Assembly: GCA_030407315.1 (NCBI GenBank)
Contig: JALQPE010001742.1
Coordinates: 1 to 64,000 of the forward strand
From: Asparagopsis taxiformis
Lineage: Eukaryota; Rhodophyta; Florideophyceae; Bonnemaisoniales; Bonnemaisoniaceae
Direction of reading: 5' to 3'
DNA length: 64,000 nt
Shown here: piece after piece, positions 35,301 through 45,200 of the stretch
How the letters are laid out: every line of letters starts with the position of its first letter
Position numbering within the stretch: position 1 is the stretch's first letter
Notes under the pieces: model-generated
Database searches by the model: none
What the model was told of the DNA's origin: nothing
What the model saw: only the letters and a program-made list of their open reading frames with translations
Program-made: the position numbers and the translations under genes

Positions 35301-36126
35301 ATGCTCTCAAATGGTCAACGTTCTTTCACAGGAGCTAGGGAGAGAAATAGATGTGGAAGACGAGGTAGTGAAAAACTGCTTCCAGGAACCGGTTCTCCAG
35401 CTTCTCTCCCAGCGTCGAGGAAAGATATTGTCGGCGGATGGTGAAATTGTGACGTGGAGAGGGCATGGAGGTATATCTATTGACGAGGTCAAGGAGTACA
35501 TGAATGGAAAATGTGATATGGCAGAGGGTGCTGTAGGTGTTTTCAAACGGTTCTTTACCGAAAGGTACGGAAGCGGAACAAGCGGGTGTGGAAAGTATGC
35601 CGAATGGGTGAGAAGAGTTTCTAGAAGCACTACGACAGAGTGGGGAAGGAAAACAGTGCAGAGGTCTGGCTCTCTAGAATCAGGAGCTATCATCCATGCT
35701 GTTTGCCCTGAACAGAGGACATGTGAGGATGGTGCAACTTCACAAGCGATTCTGTACCCGGCGTCTCGTCTCACATCAGAGATAATGCGGGGAAGAATTA
35801 ATTATGAACCGCGGTTTTTTATTGTTCTAGCGTTCTTTATCCTGAGGAACGAGAGTGCGAGAGATGAGCAAGGTACAGCTTATGGAGTTTGCCTGGGTTT
35901 GCAAAAAACTGATGAAGGAGTGTTCAAGGTCGAAGAGAGGCGACGAACAGTAATTGTGGAGATGAGTGAGGGAGTCACTGAGGTGTTTGGTATGCACTAT
36001 TGCAATGGGAGTGTATGCGAATATGATGAGAACATGAGGGAGGTAAGGCACGGACCCGGACTGCTGGAGGGTGGAGAGATATATGCACTATGTAGGCGAG
36101 ACGGATTTCCACCGAGGGCTGCATGA
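32323..36126 (+). CDS. TNP2/KDZ-like DDE transposase
   Basis: 1267 residues, intact and intronless. The RNase-H-like catalytic signatures are FLLYTDDFEPF near residue 540, followed by GGCYMLPLNLPP. Then GDYPAVSHTLDVLGH with CHIC comes near 625-655, the usual D plus a Cys-containing insertion, and FERMHQPLKKG near 940 supplies the acidic residue and lysines. The first 60 residues are basic. An AATAAA lies at 36139-36144. It is followed at once by palindrome arrays and two ParB-oxygenase genes, so it may be the mobilising enzyme of that segment. The family call rests on motif order; the exact superfamily (CACTA/TNP2 or KDZ) is less certain. Confidence 0.76.
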   Translation: MAPRRTPIRKKTTSRRTKARFDSLNVASPSKQLPGKLQGEIRSSDAACMNKEIPRGNELRRECTTDDLLESPIPMGDTIEGCIDVYSNNDEAGSDIYVASSTLMESEEATGRGSDSISTGGPIDRNAGDEACGDFKALLQWPAMYGALQLSGTQRMTRAHYEGTLFGMNFRRDPSEHVPSDSVMRQKILPFLRKHCYAKSCDIEFPIDLRKSGARAAQHRGAVGTRGTTDDRDNCGGMAKVRIVLPSTWALKDVQTRPIFKAFRSDANNRSSEGEKSTAECSIEDSFIAKCRRGVLSDPFVRTAVVPIDSDGKKGLKHIYVPDGTAIRIRCHPGARQVAVIERAKGFRKNDRDGGKPKRRRVAVTSLWELHARTIVTYEARHDGEHDVHVEKYLQPRMSHLLEWERQHALRAISQCVIGAGAKGKGTRAGDVITVLLPIGMEEGDIVPHVVLVNRYLKEQVGEASTMLLCFSPGASFAEARNPPDRLGSPNYEEIRVSGVFSDGFGDHRSQWHPASPREDAPCWGKLEDGRNYFVYRFLLYTDDFEPFTSRKGSFGGCYMLPLNLPPRKRGSYQAVRVIGLPPPGVSTNCVLRYIVQDIVRGSTEGFPTKNAEGEDVVVFLDPVGSIGDYPAVSHTLDVLGHTSNSPCHICSFRKYDLSSTGGTKNAYTSVVNGQTSTHARSKYRNASTRKDATETQLRTLGLAAEEGEDLPFHVLSTSLEAVQEEVPKTENGVSVVPAIFDPYRSAVIAPDHLLSGLAQDVLNACISAASPRIREVAELQILGALKKFRMGRQNRLFGTNNLLSMNMSDIFSVLLIAPMAFENAARMMDGKGEGHREKFDGAVKLVVMFQKLVSCISFMPVWWKDGPHEVETADGEGGRNEYILGRTVDYVETLNEYCRKVKGAGAHLDKPNVHRLVEFCVHTLPAYGSVKHVQELIFERMHQPLKKGVRMSNHQSEQLSALELVLADDWQTRVAIVLREIGMEPQHWSSSECSQMVNVLSQELGREIDVEDEVVKNCFQEPVLQLLSQRRGKILSADGEIVTWRGHGGISIDEVKEYMNGKCDMAEGAVGVFKRFFTERYGSGTSGCGKYAEWVRRVSRSTTTEWGRKTVQRSGSLESGAIIHAVCPEQRTCEDGATSQAILYPASRLTSEIMRGRINYEPRFFIVLAFFILRNESARDEQGTAYGVCLGLQKTDEGVFKVEERRRTVIVEMSEGVTEVFGMHYCNGSVCEYDENMREVRHGPGLLEGGEIYALCRRDGFPPRAA

Positions 36127-37285
36127 TTTTTAGGGAAGAATAAAATGAATAACCAGATGCATCACATATGAATTGTACACTCTAGGGCGTTGGTGGATTG
36201 GTGCAAAGTAGTGGGGAGAGGATCTGAGAGGATGGAGGGAGGTATGCTTACAGCAAAGTCATCGTTACGATGACTTTGCTGTAAGAAAACGTTTCCATTA
36301 CAGTGGCCAAGAATTTTTTACCGGGTAAAAAAATCGGGCAGCTGTAATGTTTGCTTTCTTACAGCAAAGTCATCGTAACGATGGCTTTGCTGTAAGAAAA
36401 CGTTTCATTACAGCGGCCACAATTTTTTACGGTAAAGAAATCGTGGCTGCTGTAAGAAAACGTTTCATTACAGCAAATTCATCGATAGTTAAGGTTAAGT
36501 AACCAACTTTAGGATGTCCAGAGGACCTGCTCGTTGTAAGGAATATTGATCAACTGACGAGGAGGAAGCATTTTGAATCGACTAGGGTAGGAAGGCAATG
36601 AGATTTGGTATGCAAGAAAACTGAATCGCAGTAGTGAATAGGTAGTTGAAATGAATTCATATTGATGTTCATTGGTGTATTGTCCATTGGAGCACATTGA
36701 AAACCATTTATATGATCACCGTTTAAATAGTCTATGAATCCTTTGCAGCCGAGTACGCCAATAGGAAGAAATTCAAGCAGTGGCCTGCACGGGAACCGTT
36801 TATTTGTGAGTAGCAAAAGTTAGTGTAGAAATGAATTTTTCAGACTTGTAGGAGAGGTGGATCGTAGTAAATGTATAAAACTCACGTAGAATCGATTGAT
36901 AGGAATCAATGGTATGGAAGAAGAAGCGAGGTGGAGAGTGTGGATGAAATAGGTTGTTGGAATATGAATGATAATTGACGTGGTGAGGTAAACGGGTTCG
37001 ATTGCATTATATGCGCTAGAGGTACATACTATTAGGTGTAGATTGATGGAAAGGGCTAAACGCTTTGTGGAGGTATCAGGATCAGGTAGAGTCAGAGGTG
37101 CTGAGCGGGTGCAGCGTAAGGTTCATCAGGACTGAAGGTAGGTAGGGATGTCTTGTCCGGACAGTATATGAGAGGAAGCTGAGAGACGGGAAGCGCACTC
37201 GGAGGTACCACAATTGTGGATTTCATCGTCTACACAACATTTGAACAGAGAACCGATTGAACGAACTGAGATTGCAGGGATTACA
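36127..37285. repeat. Palindrome array 1 and 5' flank of ParB-oxygenase gene A
   Basis: Between 36248 and about 36490 a perfect palindrome (18-bp arms, ACGATGACTTTGCTGTAA, one central base) occurs at 36248-36284 and in near-perfect form at 36359-36395. It alternates with a second inverted motif, TTACAGCGGCCACAATTTTT and its complement around ACCGGGTAAA. The rest, to the ATG at 37286, is AT-rich with no gene. Confidence 0.85.
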
Positions 37286-40200
37286 ATGGGAGACAATAGT
37301 ATCATGAATACTACAGCGGAGAAGAGCAATTCTCCTTCTGCTGAAGAGAAAAGCATCACTATTGCTCAGTACAGCTCTTCTAAAGTGCAAGTTGATCCTC
37401 GCAAAGTGAAATTTCCGACAGTGACCTCCCGTTTGGTGCGACCGGGTCGTGTAAACGAACTGGCCAGCATTTTCATGGATAGAGGTTTCTCTACCACTGG
37501 AACTATGATTACAGTCTGCAAAATGGAAGATAACGAAGGAGACGAGTTTTACTGCATCGATGGCTCTCATCGCATAGCTGCTCTGCAACTATGCCTGGAG
37601 AAGTACTCAGGAAAGAACAGGGATTCCTTGGAATTGGTTTGGGTACAACAGTTGATTGCGCCGAACGGGCGTCTAATTTTCGATGCGCTGGAGGTTCTGA
37701 AACTGTCTCTCGAAGCCAATATACAAACTCACGATGTCGCTTCTGTGAGCATTGCCGACAATGTCTGTGCGGTCATAGAGTTTCTCAGGTTTTCCAACCA
37801 GATGGATCTTCCTGTTGTCCGGCTTATTCCTATTCTGAAAGAAGTGAGCTATATTCTGCCGTCCGACAGGAACCGTTCGGAGAACTCGTATAGGCAGTAC
37901 ATCAACATTGCGAAGGGGTTCAATCGCACAGACAGCGTTGCTTTCGTGTACTGGAGCTCTATCCCTAGCGTTTACAATGCTTTGGATAGGAACAGAGAAA
38001 TCGAGGATGCAAGAACCGAGGGAAGAGATCCGGACTTTTCTCGAATTGACTCTGCCGATATGTACGGGTGCGTGCTCGATCTTGTCAATAACGCAATATT
38101 CCGCAATGGCACGGACGGACGCGGGACGCGCGATAAGGAGTGGTTCCAGTGGTTTGTGCTCGAGATGACAGCGTCGTGGACAAGGATGAGGAGGAAGAGA
38201 GGACTTGTCAGAAATATCGGAAGCGGAAGTCCGTTCACGATGCGCACTTGGCTACTGGCTCTGTTGGCCATCTATGATATGGCAGAGGTCGTCCGCAAGT
38301 GGTTGAACTCTGCAACGATGGAGGAATTCGTGCGAACGGATTTGGCAGCAGAAAACGCGAAGGAGGTCGGGGATAATGATCATCGCATTGGAGAGCGCAT
38401 TGTATTCGTCCTTGTCGACTTTCATGACGACGTGGTAGACAGAAGCAGTCTGAGAACCAAGAACGGGATGTTTACAAACAGTTTTTACGACAAACTGGAA
38501 TATGCTACCGGGACAAAGGCAATGCAGGAGACGAAAGCGGAGGAGGAGAGGGAACGGAATCGCATGACCCCCGGAGAAATAGAAAAAGCACTTGTTGCTG
38601 GCGCCAAAGCAGAAGAGGAAGAAGCACCTACTGCCGCAGAACAGGGAAATAATTCTACAGAGAAGGAAACGGTGGAAACTCCTGGTCCTGTTCAAGCAGA
38701 AGAAGGAGTATCTGCCGAAGCCCAAGTAGAGCAGGAAGTTTCTGCTGTTGTGGAGGAAGAACAGGAAATTACTCCAAATGTGGTGGCTGAAGAAGTGATT
38801 CCTGCTGTCGCGACGAAAGCAATAGAAGAGGCACCTCTGAGCACCCCGAAAGAAGCAGAAGACCGTCCTGCCGCAGCAAAAGAGGGAGGACAGGAACGTC
38901 CTGCCACGCGTCTTGCAGCAGCTGAGAAGAGGGAAGCAGAACGTCTTGCTGTTCTCCAAAAAGAACAGGAACGTCTTTCAGCTTCAAGGGCAGAGCGGGA
39001 AAGTCGTGCCAGGGATAATTCGCCGGGAAGGATTGTCAGAGAAGATCTTCCTCAGGGAAGGAAACAAAGCGGCGATACGCAAAGTCTGGATATCAACTTG
39101 GACAATAGTGGTCGCATGGACATAGACACGCCTGGACAACAAGCTGGAGATGCGCAGAACCGCTCTGTGATATTGAAACTTCGAATCAGGACACCAGAAA
39201 CTAACAGCACTAGCCCGGCCGAAGTGGACAAGGAGAATTCGGGAAGAAGCAGGAGTTCTGGTGGAAGCGGCGATGAAAACGAGTCCAGGTTGGATAAGAA
39301 GCGAAGAAGGGAAGATACTAGCGCGAAGTTTTCTGAGCCCAATACGCCGGATGACAACATTGAGATTGGGCCTCCCCGGGAAAAGAAGAGTAGAGTCAAT
39401 GCAAGAAAACGAACGACTGGAGAAGAAGCACCACTCTTCACTGACGAGCAAGAAAACTCCCTTCCAGACCGCACATTCGCAGAGGAGATACCTGAGAAGC
39501 TGCCTTTATGCGTTCCTTCCAACTCGAGAATGAAGTATTATATCACAGAAGAAGACATTGATACAATCCGGACGGAGATAATGGAAGCAGCTGCAGGCTA
39601 CTCTACTTTGGTATGTCCCCTCGGTTCTTGTGAAAGCCAACAATACTTCAGCTACCAGAGAAGAATGATCGACGAGCTTGGTTACGTGGTGTTGCAAGAC
39701 ATTTTCTCTTCTACTACAGTGGGAGCAGCTACGCACGAGTTATTCACACAGATGGCCAGCACATTCCAAGGTACTACAAGTGGCTCAAGTGCAAGTCAGA
39801 AGAACCCGTGGAAACCACTTCGACCGAAAGACAGCACTGGTGTATTCAAGACGGACCGGAAAAGCATCTGCGATGACCTTGAGCAAGAAAGCGCGCGGCA
39901 GTACAGGAACAAGCTGATTCTGGAGCTAGGTAAGGCGATTTGTGCGGAGAACCTGAAGCTCGGGTTTGGAAGAGAAGAAGCGGTGGTCTTTCCAGAAACG
40001 GGTCTTCGTCTGATTTTGACCGCAGAAGGTAGTCAGGAGCAACTTATGCATACCGATGTTCCCGTCCGTGAGGGAACTGGAACTGGTCCTCTCAACTCGC
40101 CATCATATTTCATGATGGCTGCTGGTGCGGATGGGTTCATCATTCGTATCGCCAAGTTCAGCCATGTGTGCCTAAGTCATCCAGCGAAAGACAAGTACCG

Positions 40201-40408
40201 CGTGCCAGTGACGAACGTGCGCATCCCACCGTATTCCCTGCTTGTATGCCGAACGGACGTGTATCACGGAGGAATGGGATTCGCGGAGGGTCGTTCTTCG
40301 GTGAGGTACCAGCATCCTATCCGGTCCCATCTATCACTGCGAACTTCCAGGGAGAAGTTGCTACAGCCTCCCTTCAATGTCAACTACTGGGAGCGTTTAG
40401 ATATCTGA
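37286..40408 (+). CDS. ParB-like domain plus 2OG-Fe(II)-oxygenase-like domain (gene A)
   Basis: 1040 residues, intact. The ATG at 37286 is the first in frame; the frame is open a little further upstream without one. A ParB/sulfiredoxin-type domain spans about residues 40-160, with SRLVRPGRVNELASIF and YCIDGSHRIAAL near residue 90. The middle contains a conserved helical region, then about 250 residues of Glu/Ala-rich repeats. The C-terminal 250 residues carry FPETGLRLILTAEG, LMHTDVPV (HxD near 920), PPYSLLVCRTDVYHGGMGF (distal His near 992) and later arginines. The three iron ligands and a candidate 2-oxoglutarate Arg are present, so this copy looks catalytically competent. Palindrome arrays lie on both sides. 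Confidence 0.82.
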   Translation: MGDNSIMNTTAEKSNSPSAEEKSITIAQYSSSKVQVDPRKVKFPTVTSRLVRPGRVNELASIFMDRGFSTTGTMITVCKMEDNEGDEFYCIDGSHRIAALQLCLEKYSGKNRDSLELVWVQQLIAPNGRLIFDALEVLKLSLEANIQTHDVASVSIADNVCAVIEFLRFSNQMDLPVVRLIPILKEVSYILPSDRNRSENSYRQYINIAKGFNRTDSVAFVYWSSIPSVYNALDRNREIEDARTEGRDPDFSRIDSADMYGCVLDLVNNAIFRNGTDGRGTRDKEWFQWFVLEMTASWTRMRRKRGLVRNIGSGSPFTMRTWLLALLAIYDMAEVVRKWLNSATMEEFVRTDLAAENAKEVGDNDHRIGERIVFVLVDFHDDVVDRSSLRTKNGMFTNSFYDKLEYATGTKAMQETKAEEERERNRMTPGEIEKALVAGAKAEEEEAPTAAEQGNNSTEKETVETPGPVQAEEGVSAEAQVEQEVSAVVEEEQEITPNVVAEEVIPAVATKAIEEAPLSTPKEAEDRPAAAKEGGQERPATRLAAAEKREAERLAVLQKEQERLSASRAERESRARDNSPGRIVREDLPQGRKQSGDTQSLDINLDNSGRMDIDTPGQQAGDAQNRSVILKLRIRTPETNSTSPAEVDKENSGRSRSSGGSGDENESRLDKKRRREDTSAKFSEPNTPDDNIEIGPPREKKSRVNARKRTTGEEAPLFTDEQENSLPDRTFAEEIPEKLPLCVPSNSRMKYYITEEDIDTIRTEIMEAAAGYSTLVCPLGSCESQQYFSYQRRMIDELGYVVLQDIFSSTTVGAATHELFTQMASTFQGTTSGSSASQKNPWKPLRPKDSTGVFKTDRKSICDDLEQESARQYRNKLILELGKAICAENLKLGFGREEAVVFPETGLRLILTAEGSQEQLMHTDVPVREGTGTGPLNSPSYFMMAAGADGFIIRIAKFSHVCLSHPAKDKYRVPVTNVRIPPYSLLVCRTDVYHGGMGFAEGRSSVRYQHPIRSHLSLRTSREKLLQPPFNVNYWERLDI

Positions 40409-40629
40409 TGAAATTAGTTCTTAATAGCATTCTATGGCAGGCATCAAGGCCGCCTTCAAGTAAACGATGAAAGTTAGGCTAGTACATGACGTTTGCGTAT
40501 GTAGACGGGTCAGGAGATATACAATACTCAATTTAATATGAGAAGGGGAGGAAACTATGGTGGGCACTACTAGAATAGAACAAGGTAATATCGCAGTCGT
40601 CTTTGGTTGCAACATTGAGGTGAGGAAGG

Positions 40630-40985
40630 CTTACAGATGATGCAGTTTCGCTGGGGTGCTGACAGCAAAGTCATCGTTACGATGACTTTGCTGTAAGAAA
40701 TCAAATCATTACAGCGGCCACAATTTTTTACCGGGTAAAAAATTCTTGCTGATTTTTTACCCGGTAAAATTTTCTCACCACTGTAATCAAACCTTTCCTT
40801 ACAGCAAAGTCATCGTAACGATGACTTTGCTGTAAGCATCCCGGGTAAACGGCTTCGGCTGTAAGCGGTTGGGAGTTTCGTCCGTCTCCCACCCTGGGAA
40901 GGGTGAGAAGGGAAGTGTGGAGCCGGGAACATCGTACAACGATGGTTTGGACGGCTGTTGACGGCTCTGGGGAGCACTCTGCGTC
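40630..40985. repeat. Palindrome array 2 with inner flank; left inverted repeat of the gene B unit
   Basis: The array runs 40630-40864 with palindromes at 40661-40696 and 40799-40835. Its inner flank (40865-40985, GGGAGTTTCGTCCGTCTCCC onward) is the reverse complement of the sequence just left of array 4 (45945-46055). Arrays 2 and 4 with their flanks therefore face each other as terminal inverted repeats around gene B. Confidence 0.82.
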
Positions 40986-42268
40986 GTGCAAGCCTGGTTT
41001 GCGCTGGCTGCACTACCTGGTATTGAACGGTTCTGTGCGCAAAGTTTACTCATGAAGGAGGTAGGGTGTTGTGTACCACACCAACCATAGTTACTAACAT
41101 TTGCAGTGTACTCTAGTGATGTAATTATTATTCTAGTTTCTAACTATACAATGATATTAAGTAAGTCAGATGTGCACAGAGCATGGTCTAAGCCTAGCAC
41201 GGTAGAGAAAGATGGAAGAAAGATTGAAGGGTAGGCATGCAGAAGTATGAAGGCAGCAGTATGTGTAGACTATGGCAGTGGTAAGAAAATATTTCATGCA
41301 CCAAAGGGTGGGCAGAGTGACATTAGAGAGGTGGTGTGTAGGGGGAAGGTAGGTGGAGATGATGAAGGAGGACAACAGAAATGAGAGCGAGGGTTGAGAC
41401 CAACGGCTTACAGATGGAGCAGTTTACCAGGGATGCTTACAGCAAAGTCATCGTTACGATGACTTTGCTGTAAGGAAAGGTTTCATTACAGTGGCCATGA
41501 TTTCTTTACCCGGTAAAAAAATTCCTGGCCGCTGTAATGAAAACGTTTTCTTACAGCAAAGTCATCGTAACGATGACTTTGCTGTCAGGAAACAAAACAT
41601 TACAGTGGCCATGATTTCTTTACCCGGTAAAAAAATTCCTGGCCTCTGTAATGAAACGTTTCCTTACAGCAAAGTCATCGTAACGATGGCTTTGCTGTAA
41701 GGATCCTTGGTAAACTGCCTGAGCTGTAATTGTCGTACAACGAAAAGTGATGTGGAAGGTTCGGATTGGTCAACCGCTGAATATCATTACCAGGGTGTAT
41801 ACTAATAGGAATATGTCAGTTCTCTGAGTTTCGCCTATCTTACTCAGCTTACGCAGCAAAACAGCTTGTCGTTCAGATCTTCTTCTCTCTTTCTCAATCT
41901 TTCACTCTTCGTTTGTCAATCACTCACCAAAGCAATGGCTCAACAATCCCCCAACGCTTTCGACCGCCAGGTGCGCTCTGCCAGCCGCCGTGACAACGAT
42001 TCTCCCACTCCTTCTCCCTCTCCTTCTCCCTCTCCTTCTCCTTCTCTGGCCCCCCTGTCCCCATGGACGTTTGCGAAGCTGCTGCAGCGCTGACCCAGCT
42101 CAGCCCAGCACCTAAGCCCGTCCCCTCCCCCCTTCCGCTTCCGATCCCGCGGTTGTCCCGACAATCGACGCTGGCGTTCCCGCAACTCCGCTTCCGGCTC
42201 AATCTGCCGAAGCGGCGCCAGCCGTCGAGGGATCTGGTGCTCCTCTGCCTAGCTCGCCTGCTCCGGAC
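40986..42268. repeat. Palindrome array 3 and 5' region of gene B
   Basis: Array 3 (41407-41730) has three palindromes (41437-41473, 41551-41586, 41664-41700). Its own ends are inverted: CTTACAGATGGAGCAGTTTA on the left and GGTAAACTGCCTGAGCTGTAA-like on the right, so it looks like a self-contained MITE. An ATG at 41935 opens a Pro/Ser-rich frame that would join gene B only after two one-base slips in C-rich DNA. This may be its true N terminus. Confidence 0.7.
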
Positions 42269-45200
42269 ATGATCATCGCGTCCGGCAGCGACTTGGCAGA
42301 GGATGCGGAGAAGGTCGATGATCACAACGCTCGTGACATCGTACCGAACAAGCCTCTCCGCAGCACCAGGCTGGCCTACCCTGGCACAGTGCCCATCCCG
42401 GTGGATGTGGACTACGACATAAGTCCGGAGAGCTGCCGAAACATTCCAGTCTTCATTTCCCCTCTGGATGTTTCTCCTCCGGCAGTCGTGTCCAGGGTGG
42501 TCAGGCCGCATCGCGTTGATGAGTTGAAGAAAACGTTTCTCACTCAGGGATTTTCCGTGATTGCTTCACGCGTGTCCGTCTGCGAGGTGATTGATTCCAA
42601 TGCAAAAGTACGACTGCAATATGTCGATGGATCTCACCGAGTGACCGCGTTGAAGGCCATTCTCGAGTCGGCTGGACCTGCTCCTGCGAAGGACAGTCCA
42701 GAGTGGGAGGAGTTTGTCAAGTCTGACATCTACCGTCGCTTTGGAACTATTCCAGTCGACTTTCTCCTCCCACCGACTCGGCTTGGCCGGGATGTCTTCT
42801 GCTCCGAAGAAGTACTCCCGCTTTCACGGCTGATGAACTTCCACACCCACAATGTCAGCGAGGTAACAGTTGCTGACAATGTGTGCTCTGTGATGGAGTT
42901 CATCAATATCCACCGCCTGGGAAAGAAGAAGATCGAGCCGACCGTTCAATACATTAAAGAACGGAAAGCGCTGAGCTGGATTCGTCCGAGACAGCTCATG
43001 CGCTACGTCTCGATCGCGCGAGGGTTCAAGACCATTGAAAGCCCTGCTTTCAAATACTGGTCGAGCATCCCGAACAGGCCGGAGTTCGTGCAGTTTTCTT
43101 CGACAGAGGATCTGGCTGGGTGTACGGTGAACTTGTTGTTCAATGGGTCGTTCAGGAGTGCTCCGGATGTGCAGAAGTGTTTCATCCTGGAGATGACGGC
43201 GCGCTACACTTGTAGCCGTCGGTCGGCCGGGCTGAAACCGTACTCGGTTGGTACCATTGGGCAGGAATGGATTGCTGGTTTGTTGGAAATCTTCGGGTAC
43301 GTGAAGGAGGTGGCCGAGTACTGGAACGTGTCGGATGTGTTGAGGATGCTGGATGGCTCAATTCCCAGCGTGGGTGACCCGAGCAAGAGCTTCGACATTC
43401 GCTCGCGCGTTGTCGAAGTTCTTGCTCAGATGGTCCCCAAGAAGGGGTGCTGGGCAGACTTCCGTCCCAAGGAAGGCCCCCCCGATGGTTACAAGTCGGA
43501 GAACATTTTTCCCCGTAAGAAGTCTGTCTTCGGGAAGGACGCCAGGAAAATGCTCCTGCGCGTCACTGGGTACCGCGACATGATTATGCGGAAACGCTTT
43601 CACGCGATGTACCCAGACATCCCACATGCTGCGCTCCCAGCCACATGTGGTGATGATGCCCCCATCCCTTCCTCTTCCAATTCCTTGCCCATCCCTTCAT
43701 CCTCCATTCCTTTGCCCCCACCACCTCAACTGGAATCTTCCAGCGATTCCGAGGTTGCCCCTGTTCCTGTCTCTACCCCTGCCGTGTCGGCATCCTCCCC
43801 TGCGGTGACCCCGGTCAAGCCGACTGCGCGTGGTCCCCAGGATGGCAGCGAACGCTCTGGTCCAGTTTCCCACGCCGGGACTGGTACCCCCAACCGTCCT
43901 GTCCAAGCCGCGCAGGAGCAGGTCTCACCGGCTTCGCAGCCTGAGCCTGCGACTCCGGCTGCCGAGCAGCACCCTGCTGCTCCGGCCCCCGCTGTCGAAG
44001 CTTCCCGTTCTGCATCTGCTAGCAGTTCGGGAAGCTCCAGCGATGACAGTTTCGTCCCTTCACCATCCGGTGGGGTTGGACAGAAGACGGTTGCGAGGAT
44101 TTCGACGGAGGGCCCTACTCCCGAGAATGTGGTCGAGGGCAGCAGTGCGAAGGGCGGTGCAGATCCTGACGAAGATGTCATTGAAGTCAGTGATTCTGCA
44201 CCGCCCGGAGTGGAAACTTCTGGGAGGAAAGTGATGCCCAGAAGGAGTACCCGCCTGCAAGCGAGTCGTTCCGGTCGTGGTGGAACGGCGGGTGGTGCTG
44301 TGGAGGTCGTCGAGCTGGAGAGCGCCCCCGAGGATGCGGGTGAAAACTCCATCCTCGGGAAGCGTAACTTGGAAGCCGCTTCTGCGACGCCCGAGCCTTC
44401 TACCAAAAAGAGAAGGCTCGGTGAGACTTCATCAAAGTCGTCGTCAAAGAAATCCAAGTCGGCTTCCCGAGGTCGCTCTCGGGAGCCGGTTCTCCAGTTC
44501 GACGACGCCCAGGAGAATCCCATTCCCGACAGTATCGTCGATGAGAATGTGGCCGCCGTTCTCCCCAGCGCAATTGCGTCTGGCAGCCGGATGAAGTACT
44601 ATATGGAAAGTACGACGGTGGAGACGGTTCGGGCGGAAATGAGGGCGGCAGCATTCCAGGTAGCTGCATCGCCGGGTGCTGAGGATACGGTGGTGGAACA
44701 GTACTTTGCGGTGAAGCGGGCGTTGCTGGAGAACTTGGGGGTTATTGTTTTGGAACGCTTGTTGGAATCGTCCACGGCTGGGAGTGCGACGCATGAGCTG
44801 TTCGGTCACTTCGCTAGGCAGTTCCCGCTGGTTGAGGAGGTTGAAAAACCCTCCCAGCAGTCTGATTCTAACGATGACGACAGGGAGCCACAGGACGAGC
44901 CGCCAGCTTTCGCAAAGCCCGGCTTCGATCCTTCGCCGTGGCAGTTCATCCACAACGTGGGTGATGCGAAGGACCGCATCGATGGTGGTCGTGGGCGCCT
45001 CTCTCTGCCGCGGCGTGAGTTGTGCGATAAGTTGGAGGAGGGGAATTTGGAGATGTACAAGAACAAGTTGGTGGCAGAGCTTGCTCTTGGTGTTTGTGCG
45101 GAGTTCTTGAAGTTGGGAATGGAGGGTGATGATCCTGTCTTCTTCCCGAAGACAGGATTGCGGCTGCTTCTTACAGCAGATGGGGCTGCGGACCAGGATG

